This document shows positions 1-7,412 of a stretch of DNA of 9,160 nt, in pieces; the first letter of the stretch is position 1, and each line of letters opens with the position of its first letter. The stretch is taken from the NCBI GenBank assembly GCA_946886925.1, contig CAMPJQ010000073.1:1-9160 (forward strand), in the 5' to 3' direction. The notes under the pieces were generated by a model that was not told the origin of the DNA, made no database searches, and saw only the letters and a list, made by a program, of their open reading frames with translations. Position numbers and translations under genes: made by a program. Origin of the DNA: an uncultured Terrimonas sp. GTDB lineage: Bacteria > Bacteroidota > Bacteroidia > Chitinophagales > Chitinophagaceae.

Positions 1-2133
1 TCTCTGAAGGCAAACGCAAAGCAATCTGCAGATTCTGTGATTGTTGCCACGGAGAGCCCCAGGGGTTGGCTGATCAGCACAAACGCTTCCGTTTACCAAA
101 TAGTCCTGACAAAAGAAGACGAGGTTCAACAAACTTATTTCGGCCCCAGGGCACAGTTGGCTTTCCATCAAAAGAAGATCACCGCCGCCAATGAAATTCC
201 GGCAAGAGGTGCCTTCCCTACTAAAACGCCTTTACTTGAAGTGGTATTTTCAGATAATGTACGCGATGCCGAATTAACATTCGTGAATGCTGAAGTGCTG
301 CAGATAGAAGGACGGCAGACTTTAAAGATCATACAAAAAGATAAATATTATCCCCTGGAAATTACTTCGTTCATTCGGGTGTTACCGGAATTTGACATCC
401 TCGAAAAATGGGTAGCTGTAAAAAACACCGGCAAAACAAATAATATCAAAATAGAAAACCTGCAATCCGCTTCCATCAACCTCCCTTCCGATTTGTATAA
501 CCTTACACACATGGCCGGGGAATGGGGGCACGAGTTTCAATTGCGCAATACAATATTAACTGAGGGGGTAAAAACCCTGCAGGCAAGAGACTTTAAATCG
601 TTTACCAACCCAAACTGGTTCCTGGTTCGTCCGGCAAATGAAACCGCAGATGTATCAGGATCTGCATGGTTCGGCACTTTGCAGTACAGCGGCAACTGGA
701 GAATTGATTTTGATAAAGCGTTCAATGGAAGATTACAAATTACAGGAGGCATTAATTTCTGGGATACCCACTGGACGCTGAAACCGGGAACTACTTTTGA
801 AACACCTAAGTTCATCATAGGCTATACCCCTTCGGGTTCTGAAGGTGCAGCGCAAAATTTAACGACGTACATACGTAAAACAGTTTTGCCGGCGTTATGG
901 CGCGATAAGCCGAAGCCGGTGTTATACAATAGCTGGTATGCTACCACCTTCAATGTAAATGAAGAACAGCAACTGGCGCTGGCTAAAATTGCAAAAGAAA
1001 TAGGCGTTGAATTATTTGTAATTGATGACGGATGGTTTAAAGGAAGGAATGATGACCATGCCGCTCTTGGTGACTGGACGGTGGACAGGAAAAAATTTCC
1101 AAACGGGTTGCAACCCATGATCAAAAAGATCAACGATATGGGAATGGATTTTGGCATTTGGGTGGAGCCGGAAATGGTGAATCCCAACAGCGATCTCTAC
1201 AGGGCGCACCCCGATTGGGTATTTCATTTTCCCAACAGAACCCGCCATGAGGGAAGGCATCAGTTGATGCTGAACCTGGGCAGGGAGGATGTGTATCAAT
1301 ATTTATTAAAATCGTTGTCAACACTTTTAGGTGAAAATAATATTAAGTTTATCAAGTGGGACCATAACCGCACCTTATCGGAACCCGGCTGGCCCGATGC
1401 GCCAGCAAACGAGCAGCGTGAAGTGCGTATCAGGTATATTACTAACTTATACAGATTAATAGACACACTTCGCACCCGCTTCCCTAATGTTCAGTTTGAA
1501 GACTGTTCCAGCGGTGGCGGTCGTGTTGACCTGGGAATGCTGTCGAGAATGGATCAGGCCTGGACAAGCGACAATACTGATCCGGTAGACAGGCTGTTCA
1601 TCCAATACGGATATTTAAGCGCCTTTCCTGCCAATACAATGGTTTCGTGGGTAACACACGAAGACTGGCATGCGCTGAAGCCCGGACTGGGCTATAAATT
1701 TGATGTAGCCATGAGCGGAGTGCTGGGCATCGGGTACGACATCACCAAATGGACGGATGATGAAAAAAAGCTGGCTGAAACAAAAATTGCGAAGTATAAA
1801 GAGATCCGTGACCTTGTGCAGTTCGGTACTTTGCACCGGTTAATTTCGCCTTTTAAAAACAACAGATCGGCATTGCAATATATAGCCGAAGATCATTCTT
1901 CAGCAGTAATATTTTGCTATAATATGGCAGAGTACCTCAATGGCAGCACAGCGCAAACACAGGAAGCCAATACGTTGAAATTGCGGGGATTGGATCCTAA
2001 TGCATTTTACAGTATAACTGAATTGAATAATGCGGTATACAAGGGAGATTTTTTGATGAACGTAGGCATTACCTGGCCGGTAAAGGGAGCTTATAAAAGT
2101 ATGATATTGCAAATACAAAAGACAAAACAATAG
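1..2133 (+). CDS. alpha-galactosidase, glycoside hydrolase family 36 (5' end truncated by window edge)
   Basis: Hydrolyses terminal alpha-1,6-linked galactose from oligosaccharides such as melibiose or raffinose, by the retaining mechanism of clan GH-D. The frame is open to the first base, reading S-L-K-A-N-A-K-Q-S-A-D-S before a GTG at 37, so the true start lies upstream. Numbering from that GTG, a beta-sandwich N-terminal domain spans about 1-280, the (beta/alpha)8 barrel about 290-620 and a C-terminal beta domain the rest. Visible motifs are FVIDDGWF (327-334), the nucleophile D442 in KWDHNR, CSSGGGR (490-496) and the acid/base D512 in TSDNTD. The 70-residue spacing of the two aspartates matches characterised bacterial GH36 enzymes. 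The visible 710 codons are close to full length, so probably only a signal peptide or a short N-terminus is missing; a periplasmic location is therefore inferred, not seen. It is the first visible gene of a cluster with a galactose mutarotase and a sugar symporter. Confidence 0.95.
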   Translation, partial: SLKANAKQSADSVIVATESPRGWLISTNASVYQIVLTKEDEVQQTYFGPRAQLAFHQKKITAANEIPARGAFPTKTPLLEVVFSDNVRDAELTFVNAEVLQIEGRQTLKIIQKDKYYPLEITSFIRVLPEFDILEKWVAVKNTGKTNNIKIENLQSASINLPSDLYNLTHMAGEWGHEFQLRNTILTEGVKTLQARDFKSFTNPNWFLVRPANETADVSGSAWFGTLQYSGNWRIDFDKAFNGRLQITGGINFWDTHWTLKPGTTFETPKFIIGYTPSGSEGAAQNLTTYIRKTVLPALWRDKPKPVLYNSWYATTFNVNEEQQLALAKIAKEIGVELFVIDDGWFKGRNDDHAALGDWTVDRKKFPNGLQPMIKKINDMGMDFGIWVEPEMVNPNSDLYRAHPDWVFHFPNRTRHEGRHQLMLNLGREDVYQYLLKSLSTLLGENNIKFIKWDHNRTLSEPGWPDAPANEQREVRIRYITNLYRLIDTLRTRFPNVQFEDCSSGGGRVDLGMLSRMDQAWTSDNTDPVDRLFIQYGYLSAFPANTMVSWVTHEDWHALKPGLGYKFDVAMSGVLGIGYDITKWTDDEKKLAETKIAKYKEIRDLVQFGTLHRLISPFKNNRSALQYIAEDHSSAVIFCYNMAEYLNGSTAQTQEANTLKLRGLDPNAFYSITELNNAVYKGDFLMNVGITWPVKGAYKSMILQIQKTKQ

Positions 2134-2163
2134 GAATCGTACGATGCGATAAACGGCCGCTAA

Positions 2164-3252
2164 ATGGAATTATTAAAAGATGAAAACTTCAGCAGTACTA
2201 TTAATGGCGCAGCAGTAAAATTGTTTACACTACGCAATAAAAACGGTTGCGTTGCCCAGTTTACCAATTACGGCGCCCGCTGGCTGTGTATGTGGGTACC
2301 CGACAGGAATGGCAAGTGGGACGATGTAGTTTTAGGTTTTGATAATATTAATGATTATCTCACGGCTGAGGAAAAATATTATGGCGCTATTGTTGGCCGC
2401 GTGTGCGGGCGTATTGGCGGAGGGCAATTCTCTTTGAATGGTATTACATATTCCTTATCTAATAATGATATCTTCGGCAAGCCGGTAAAAAATCATTTGC
2501 ACGGAGGCGTTAACGGCTTTAGTTTCCAGGTGTGGGATGGCGAAGTGACAAAAAATGAGGGTGGCGAAGAAACGTTGGCACTTCATTACTTCTCAAAAGA
2601 TGGTGAAGAGGGGTACCCCGGGAATCTTAAAGTAAAAGTGATATACACTTTGGGCAATAACAATTCAATGAAAATAAATTATTCAGCATATACAGATAAG
2701 GCAACCATCATTAATCTTACCAACCATGCGTATTTCAATCTTCATGGCAATACGAATAATAATGTGTTGGATCATTTTATTTGTATTCACGCTAACAACA
2801 GTGTTGAATGTGATGAAGAATTAATTCCTACAGGCAATATAATTTCTGTAAAAGATACGCCGCTCAATTTTACCAGCCCCCGAACAATCAAGTCCCGTAT
2901 CAATGAATCATTTCCCGGGCAATTGTTTCAAGGGAAGGGATATGTGGTGTCTTACGTTTTAAATAAAATCAACAAAACCTTGTCATTAGCAGCTACTGTG
3001 GAAGAAAAAGCAAGTGGAAGGGTCATGGAGGTATATACCGACCAGCGTAGCATCCAGTTGTATCATGCCTGGCTGTTTGACGGGAAGGATGCAGGCAAAA
3101 ACGGTCAACGATATGGTAGCAGCAGTGGTTTTGCACTCGAAGCGCAGGGTCTTCCCGATGCGCCCAGCCATTCTCAATTCCCACCTGTTGTTTTACTTCC
3201 CGGAGAACAGTACCAACAAACAACCCAATACCGGTTTTTGATAAATAGCTGA
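2164..3252 (+). CDS. galM: galactose mutarotase (aldose 1-epimerase)
   Basis: Interconverts the alpha and beta anomers of galactose, and of glucose and related aldoses, supplying alpha-D-galactose for galactokinase. At 362 aa it has the usual family length and no signal peptide, so it is probably cytoplasmic. Seen in the sequence: an N-terminal TNYGARW motif (34-40), GRIGGGQF (82-89), HLHGG (111-115), the general acid H188 in LTNHAYFNL, and the general base E326 in FALEAQGLPDA. The motif before HAWLF reads YTDQRSIQLY, whereas many GalM proteins have a PG at the RS position. The ATG at 2164 lies 30 bp after the alpha-galactosidase stop with no Shine-Dalgarno sequence, which is normal for Bacteroidota. 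The spacing suggests cotranscription with that gene, and the pairing makes galactose the likely substrate in vivo. A general aldose 1-epimerase activity cannot be excluded. Confidence 0.93.
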   Translation: MELLKDENFSSTINGAAVKLFTLRNKNGCVAQFTNYGARWLCMWVPDRNGKWDDVVLGFDNINDYLTAEEKYYGAIVGRVCGRIGGGQFSLNGITYSLSNNDIFGKPVKNHLHGGVNGFSFQVWDGEVTKNEGGEETLALHYFSKDGEEGYPGNLKVKVIYTLGNNNSMKINYSAYTDKATIINLTNHAYFNLHGNTNNNVLDHFICIHANNSVECDEELIPTGNIISVKDTPLNFTSPRTIKSRINESFPGQLFQGKGYVVSYVLNKINKTLSLAATVEEKASGRVMEVYTDQRSIQLYHAWLFDGKDAGKNGQRYGSSSGFALEAQGLPDAPSHSQFPPVVLLPGEQYQQTTQYRFLINS

Positions 3253-3293
3253 ACAAAACAGTACACTGTCAATCATATAAAAAGTTATAATGA

Positions 3294-4673
3294 ATGAATA
3301 CGATCATCAATAACAGTACCCCGCAAACGGGTGAAAAACATTCTTATAACACCCCCTATATCTTAGGCATTTCTTTCGTTTCCGCTTTGGGAGGATACCT
3401 GTTTGGCTTTGATTTTGCGGTGATATCGGGTGCGCTCCCTTTTTTAGAAAAACAGTTTGAATTGAATGCCTATTGGGAAGGGTTCGCTACCGGAAGCTTG
3501 GCCCTGGGAGCCGTACTGGGATGCTTATGCGCCGGCCGGATAGCCGACAGATCCGGACGCAGGCCCGGTTTATTGGTAGCCGCGCTCATCTTTGCCGTAT
3601 CCTCACTGGGCATGGCTTTTTCGCCAACCAGGGACATTTTTATATTTGCCAGGTTTTGCGCAGGCATAGGAGTAGGCATGGCATCCATGCTATCACCCAT
3701 GTACATAGCCGAGATATCCCCGGCACATTTGCGGGGCCGCATGGTAGCCATCAACCAGCTCACTATCGTTTTTGGTATACTCTTTACGAACCTCATCAAT
3801 TATTCGTTACGCAATACCGGCGACGATGCATGGAGATGGATGTTTGGCCTGGGCTTTGTTCCTTCTGTGCTGTTTTTTATAGGAGCCCTGTGGCTACCGG
3901 AGAGCCCCAGATGGCTGGTAAAAGCGGGCAAGCAACATAAGGCCGGTGAAGTGCTGAATAAGATCGGCGATGCGGGTTTTACCCATCAGTCGCTGAACGA
4001 TATTGAAAAGTCATTAGCCGGTATAACCAAAACAAGTTTTTCGGATGTCTTTAAAAAAGGCATAATGCCTGCAGTACTGGTGGGGATCGGGTTGGCCGTG
4101 TTTCAGCAATTGTGTGGCATCAATACCGTATTCAATTACGCGCCGAAAATTTTCGAGAGCATCGGCGCTTCGCAGGATGATCAATTGCTGCAAACGGTAT
4201 TTATCGGCGGGGTTAATCTGCTATTTACGCTCCTGGCCATGCTGCTGGTAGATAAACTGGGCCGTAAACCCCTGATGCTGGTGGGAGCCGCCGGCCTGGC
4301 TGTACTGTATATTATCGTTGCACAACTATTGGGCACCCGGTCTGCCGGTGTTTCGTGGTTTTTATTAGCCGCCATAGGTATGTACGCACTCTCCCTGGCC
4401 CCTGTAACCTGGGTTTTGATCTCTGAAATTTTTCCTAACCGGGTAAGAGGAGAAGCTACTGCTACTGCAGTGATCAGCCTGTGGATATCGTATTTTATCC
4501 TCGTCTTTACCTTCCCCATTATTTTTGAAAAGATGCAGGACAAAGCATTCTATGTCTATTCAGCAGTATGTATAGCGGGCTTTGTTTTTGTATGGTTAAA
4601 GGTAAAGGAAACGAAAGGAAAAACGCTGGAGGAACTGGAGGATATAATAATTGGGAAAAGCGGCCAGCGCTAA
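3294..4673 (+). CDS. sugar:H+ symporter, major facilitator superfamily sugar porter (XylE/GLUT-like)
   Basis: Inner-membrane transporter expected to bring a free monosaccharide, here probably galactose, into the cell with a proton. Length is 459 aa with 12 hydrophobic segments and no signal peptide. Sugar-porter signatures are all present: GYLFGFD (34-40) with the proton-coupling Asp D40 (XylE D27), R120 in TM4 (XylE R133), GRIADRSGRR (81-90), PESPRWL (202-208), Q155 (XylE Q168), QQLCGIN (271-277; XylE Q288, Q289, N294), DKLGRKPL (320-327), PVTWVLISEIFPN (370-382) including W373 (XylE W392), and ETKGKTLEELE near the C-terminus. Residue N281 lies where XylE has Y298 and GLUT1 has a gating tyrosine. 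The ATG at 3294 is chosen because it alone keeps the frame; an ATG at 3290 is in another frame. The gap to galM is 40 bp. Substrate is inferred from the neighbours; xylose, arabinose or glucose remain possible. Confidence 0.92.
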   Translation: MNTIINNSTPQTGEKHSYNTPYILGISFVSALGGYLFGFDFAVISGALPFLEKQFELNAYWEGFATGSLALGAVLGCLCAGRIADRSGRRPGLLVAALIFAVSSLGMAFSPTRDIFIFARFCAGIGVGMASMLSPMYIAEISPAHLRGRMVAINQLTIVFGILFTNLINYSLRNTGDDAWRWMFGLGFVPSVLFFIGALWLPESPRWLVKAGKQHKAGEVLNKIGDAGFTHQSLNDIEKSLAGITKTSFSDVFKKGIMPAVLVGIGLAVFQQLCGINTVFNYAPKIFESIGASQDDQLLQTVFIGGVNLLFTLLAMLLVDKLGRKPLMLVGAAGLAVLYIIVAQLLGTRSAGVSWFLLAAIGMYALSLAPVTWVLISEIFPNRVRGEATATAVISLWISYFILVFTFPIIFEKMQDKAFYVYSAVCIAGFVFVWLKVKETKGKTLEELEDIIIGKSGQR

Positions 4674-4682
4674 GCCGGCCGC
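4656..4682 (-). terminator. probable intrinsic terminator for the discoidin gene
   Basis: GCGGCC at 4660-4665 pairs with GGCCGC at 4677-4682. Past one A/C mismatch, GC 4667-4668 can pair with GC 4674-4675, leaving a five-base loop. Read on the minus strand, the stem follows the discoidin stop by 16 bp and is followed by TTTT (complement of 4656-4659), which is the terminator layout. On the plus strand it is followed by an A-run, not a T-run, so it fits the minus-strand gene better. The stem contains the symporter stop codon (4671-4673), so a plus-strand transcript would also carry the hairpin at its very end. The T-run is short and the assignment is from inspection only. Confidence 0.5.
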
Positions 4683-4698
4683 GAAAAAATATCTGATA

Positions 4699-6177
4699 CT
4701 ATTTACTGATAATGATCTGCCTAGAACGAGCAGGCTGGTTTCCTTCCAGCACCTGCAAAATATACGTACCCGCACTAATGTGCCCATGCAATTTCAGCTC
4801 TACCGTTTTACTGTTCGCGCTCATTTCCTGCTGTTCAATTATTTTACCGGTAATGGTAAGCAGCCTGAGCGTAAGTTTACTCTGCCTTGATCTGTCTAAT
4901 TCGACACGTATCACATTTCCTACCACCGGGTTGGGAGACACCATGAAATTTTTTTCTTCAGCGAACCGTACACTCAAAACATCAGAATACAATGTTTTCT
5001 CACCGGTTTCCGTATATTCCAACCGATAATAGTTTACGCCCGCAAGAGGAGTTTCATCCACATAATGATAGCTGTTGGAAATGCCATTGGTGCCCGCAGG
5101 ATAATATAATTTTCCGATAGTGGTAAAATCAATTCCATTACTACTGCGTTGCACATTAAACCGGCTTTCGGCATCCATGCTTGCATTCCAAAGCAATTGA
5201 ACAGTTTTGTCTTTTTTCTCCGCGACAAAATCGGTAAGATTTATAGGAAGAATAGCATTGGGACCTAAAACTTCAAATTCATACAAAGAATAGCCATAAC
5301 CTGTATTGCGGGTTATTCCGTTCATTCTTACATACCTGCCGGTTACCGACGGACTGATCATAATATCATTAATATACTGGGTTGGAGCATTGTCGGTGAT
5401 GGTGGCTGCAACGGTCCAGACAAGATTATCGGAAGATACTTCAATCGTAAAATCATTCCCATTCGCTACCTCCCAATACAATCTTACTTCTCTTATTTCA
5501 TATGATGCGCCAAGGTCAACACCAATCCATTCATCATTGTTATAGGTGCTAGACCAGCGTCCGTATTCAACATTGTTTCCATCACGCGCCTTTCCATTAA
5601 TAACATTTGTTCCTAACCCGTCAAAAGCCCAGTTGGGCGTATTGGCGCCATTTTCATTGGAAGAAGATGAGCCCGTTTTGCCCAAAGCGAGATTTACAGC
5701 GGGTATATTTACCTGGGGAGTGCCATATACCTCAAACTCAAATAATGAAAAGCCCCACTGCGTTCCGCGAATCAGTCCATTCATTCTTATAAAACGTCCG
5801 GCGTATCCCGTTATATCAAGGGTATTGGAGAGGCTCGCATTATTGGTAACTGCACTGGCTATTGCCCAGTTTACAGCATCATCAGAAACTTCGATATTGA
5901 AATCGCGGCCCAAAGCTGTTTCCCAAAATAATTTTACTTCTGTAAGATCGTAAGGCTGACCCAGGTCAATATAGATCCATTGGTTGTCTGTATAGGTGCT
6001 CCCACAGCGGGTGCCATAATTTCCGTCCACAGCATTTCCCGTCAACAATCCACCGTTTTCATTTGAGGAAGAATGAGCGTTCTTTCCTAGTGCAACATTG
6101 GTTTGTGCCATTGTAGTGCCGGGTAATAAAAATGACACAAGCAACAAAAAAAACAAAGAGTAAATTTTTAGTGTCAT
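4699..6177 (-). CDS. secreted double-discoidin (F5/8 type C) protein with T9SS C-terminal sorting domain
   Basis: A 492-aa exported protein with no recognisable catalytic domain. Residues 1-24 form a signal peptide (charged start, hydrophobic run SLFFLLLVSFLLPG, probable cleavage after TTMA). Discoidin/F5-8C domain 1 covers about 25-152 and domain 2 about 160-305. Both start with a N(V/L)ALGK motif and an S-rich SSNENG segment, share IYIDLG or IGVDLG, FNIEVS or FTIEVS, and end in FEFEVYG or YEFEVLG, so they look like an internal duplication. Residues 309-405 resemble the fibronectin-III-like linker common in Bacteroidota surface proteins (NVQRSSNGIDF, VNYYRLEY). Residues 411-492 are a type A T9SS sorting domain (VSPNP, GKIIEQQ, SAGTYILQV). 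The protein is thus probably moved to the outer surface or medium. Discoidin folds include CBM32, which often binds galactose, so glycan binding is a reasonable inference but not shown. It is convergent with the galactoside cluster, so not in that operon. Confidence 0.9.
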   Translation of the reverse strand: MTLKIYSLFFLLLVSFLLPGTTMAQTNVALGKNAHSSSNENGGLLTGNAVDGNYGTRCGSTYTDNQWIYIDLGQPYDLTEVKLFWETALGRDFNIEVSDDAVNWAIASAVTNNASLSNTLDITGYAGRFIRMNGLIRGTQWGFSLFEFEVYGTPQVNIPAVNLALGKTGSSSSNENGANTPNWAFDGLGTNVINGKARDGNNVEYGRWSSTYNNDEWIGVDLGASYEIREVRLYWEVANGNDFTIEVSSDNLVWTVAATITDNAPTQYINDIMISPSVTGRYVRMNGITRNTGYGYSLYEFEVLGPNAILPINLTDFVAEKKDKTVQLLWNASMDAESRFNVQRSSNGIDFTTIGKLYYPAGTNGISNSYHYVDETPLAGVNYYRLEYTETGEKTLYSDVLSVRFAEEKNFMVSPNPVVGNVIRVELDRSRQSKLTLRLLTITGKIIEQQEMSANSKTVELKLHGHISAGTYILQVLEGNQPARSRQIIISK

Positions 6178-6261
6178 AAACGTTAAAATTTGGTATGGTT
6201 AGAGTGGAAAATAAGATGCCGTGGATGTTTTGTAAAATAGTAACATGTTTAATTAAGTGTA

Positions 6262-6467
6262 TACACCTATTAAATTATAAATGTATATACCGATAAAAAT
6301 AACATAATTTGATATAAAATAAGTGTAATCATGTATAATTTTAAGTAATAACCATTATAATGCTGGAGTTTCGAAGAAAGAAGACAATCCAAAAAAAGAC
6401 AGCAAAAAATGGCAACGAATGCTTTGATGATGCATAAGTATAGGTGTACCAGCAAATAAGCGGTATA
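6262..6467. repeat. two pairs of short inverted repeats in the intergenic region
   Basis: TACACCTAT at 6262-6270 is repeated inverted as ATAGGTGTA at 6440-6448 (9 bp, perfect). TATACCG at 6286-6292 is repeated inverted as CGGTATA at 6461-6467 (7 bp, perfect). The pairs cross rather than nest, so they do not form one simple hairpin. They could be regulator half-sites for the divergent genes or chance matches in AT-rich DNA; I cannot tell which. Confidence 0.3.
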
Positions 6468-6481
6468 CTAAATTTTAGCGT

Positions 6482-6489
6482 TAATTTTG
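6482..6489 (+). promoter_or_regulatory. putative Bacteroidota -7 promoter element for aguBA
   Basis: TAATTTTG matches the Bacteroidota -7 consensus TAnnTTTG exactly. It lies 21 bp before the aguB ATG at 6511, which would give a short leader. No convincing TTG at the -33 position 17-23 bp upstream is seen, which lowers confidence. The element contains the in-frame TTG at 6487, which argues against translation starting there. Confidence 0.5.
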
Positions 6490-6510
6490 CGGTTCTTTAA
6501 GCCATCACTT

Positions 6511-7386
6511 ATGCGTAACATTAATATTGGACTGGTTCAAATGAGCTGTACGGCAAATAAGGCGGAGAACCTGGAAAAAGCTATTGAAAAAATTCATGAA
6601 GCGGCTCAAAAGGGAGCGCAAATCGTGTGCCTGCAGGAGTTGTTCACTTCGCTTTATTTTTGTGATGAGGAGGATTATGAAAATTTCAAACTCTCCGAAC
6701 CTATACCCGGGCCCTCAACAGACGCATTGAGCAAAGCAGCAAAAGATGCAGGGGTAGTGATCATCGCATCCTTATTCGAAAAAAGAACAGAAGGGCTATA
6801 TCACAATACTACTGCCGTACTTGATGCAGATGGAAGCTACCTGGGTAAATACCGGAAAATGCACATTCCTGACGACCCGTCCTATTACGAAAAGTTTTAC
6901 TTCACACCTGGTGATCTTGGTTATAAAGTATTCCAAACAAAATTTGGTACGATTGGCGTATTAATCTGCTGGGATCAGTGGTATCCAGAAGCTGCCCGCA
7001 TAACCGCACTTATGGGAGCGGAAATATTATTTTATCCTACGGCTATCGGCTGGTCTGCTTCACAGGATGAAGCCACCAATACCGAACAATACAATGCATG
7101 GCAAACCATACAACGCAGCCATGCTGTGGCCAATGGCGTTCATGTAGTAAGTGTGAACAGGGTTGGCTTTGAGCAGGAAGGGAAGATGAAATTCTGGGGT
7201 GGATCTTTTGTTGCCAATCCATTTGGCACAATATTATACCAGGCGCCTCACGATAAGGAAGAAGTGCATGTAATACAGGTAGATACATCAAAAACCGATC
7301 AATACCGTACCCATTGGCCTTTTTTGCGCGACAGGCGGATAGACAGTTATCAGCCTATCACAAAAAGATATATAGATGAGGATTAA
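6511..7386 (+). CDS. aguB: N-carbamoylputrescine amidase
   Basis: Cytoplasmic enzyme of the carbon-nitrogen hydrolase (nitrilase) superfamily that converts N-carbamoylputrescine to putrescine, CO2 and ammonia, the last step of the agmatine route. From the ATG at 6511 it is 291 aa, the normal size. The catalytic triad is visible: E43 in CLQELF, K116 in KYRKMHIPDDP, and C153 in LICWDQWYPEAAR. The segment PDDPSYYEKFYFTPGD (120-135) with E127, and the ending THWPFLRDRRIDSY, are typical of the AguB branch rather than of nitrilases or beta-ureidopropionases. An in-frame TTG at 6487 would add eight residues, but MRNINIGLVQMSC matches the usual family N-terminus and the TTG sits inside a -7 promoter motif, so the ATG is preferred. 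The next gene, 26 bp downstream, encodes the preceding enzyme of the pathway, which makes the assignment strong. Confidence 0.95.
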   Translation: MRNINIGLVQMSCTANKAENLEKAIEKIHEAAQKGAQIVCLQELFTSLYFCDEEDYENFKLSEPIPGPSTDALSKAAKDAGVVIIASLFEKRTEGLYHNTTAVLDADGSYLGKYRKMHIPDDPSYYEKFYFTPGDLGYKVFQTKFGTIGVLICWDQWYPEAARITALMGAEILFYPTAIGWSASQDEATNTEQYNAWQTIQRSHAVANGVHVVSVNRVGFEQEGKMKFWGGSFVANPFGTILYQAPHDKEEVHVIQVDTSKTDQYRTHWPFLRDRRIDSYQPITKRYIDED

Positions 7387-7412
7387 TATTCACCGGAACG
7401 TAAGTTGCGTCG

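Larger units (their letters stand above)
6178..6510. other. AT-rich divergent intergenic region
   Basis: About 330 bp separate the minus-strand discoidin gene from aguB, so both promoters should lie here. Seen by eye: a -7-type element for aguB near the right end, a perfect 10-bp palindrome GTGTATACAC at 6257-6266, and short inverted repeats listed separately. I found no clear TAnnTTTG element facing the discoidin gene. A minus-strand open frame at 6270-6455 is very AT-rich and hydrophobic by composition and resembles no known family, so I do not call it a gene. No tRNA or other RNA gene was recognised. Confidence 0.7.

Noticed and set aside
537..1299. Minus-strand open frames opposite the alpha-galactosidase
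   Set aside because: The plus-strand frame contains all GH36 motifs; the antisense frames have no recognisable features.
3470..3940. Open frames of 109 codons (minus) and 155 codons (plus) inside the symporter gene
   Set aside because: They lie entirely within a well-supported gene in other frames, with low-complexity or basic composition and no family features.
4712..5953. Plus-strand open frames opposite the discoidin gene
   Set aside because: They are antisense shadows; the minus-strand frame has a signal peptide, two domains and a T9SS tail.
6270..6455. 61-codon minus-strand open frame in the intergenic region
   Set aside because: Its hydrophobic composition is what AT-rich DNA gives by chance, it matches no family I know, and it lies in the divergent promoter region.
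6487..6510. TTG at 6487 as the aguB start, adding eight residues
   Set aside because: The ATG at 6511 gives the usual family N-terminus and length, and the TTG lies inside a TAATTTTG promoter-like element.
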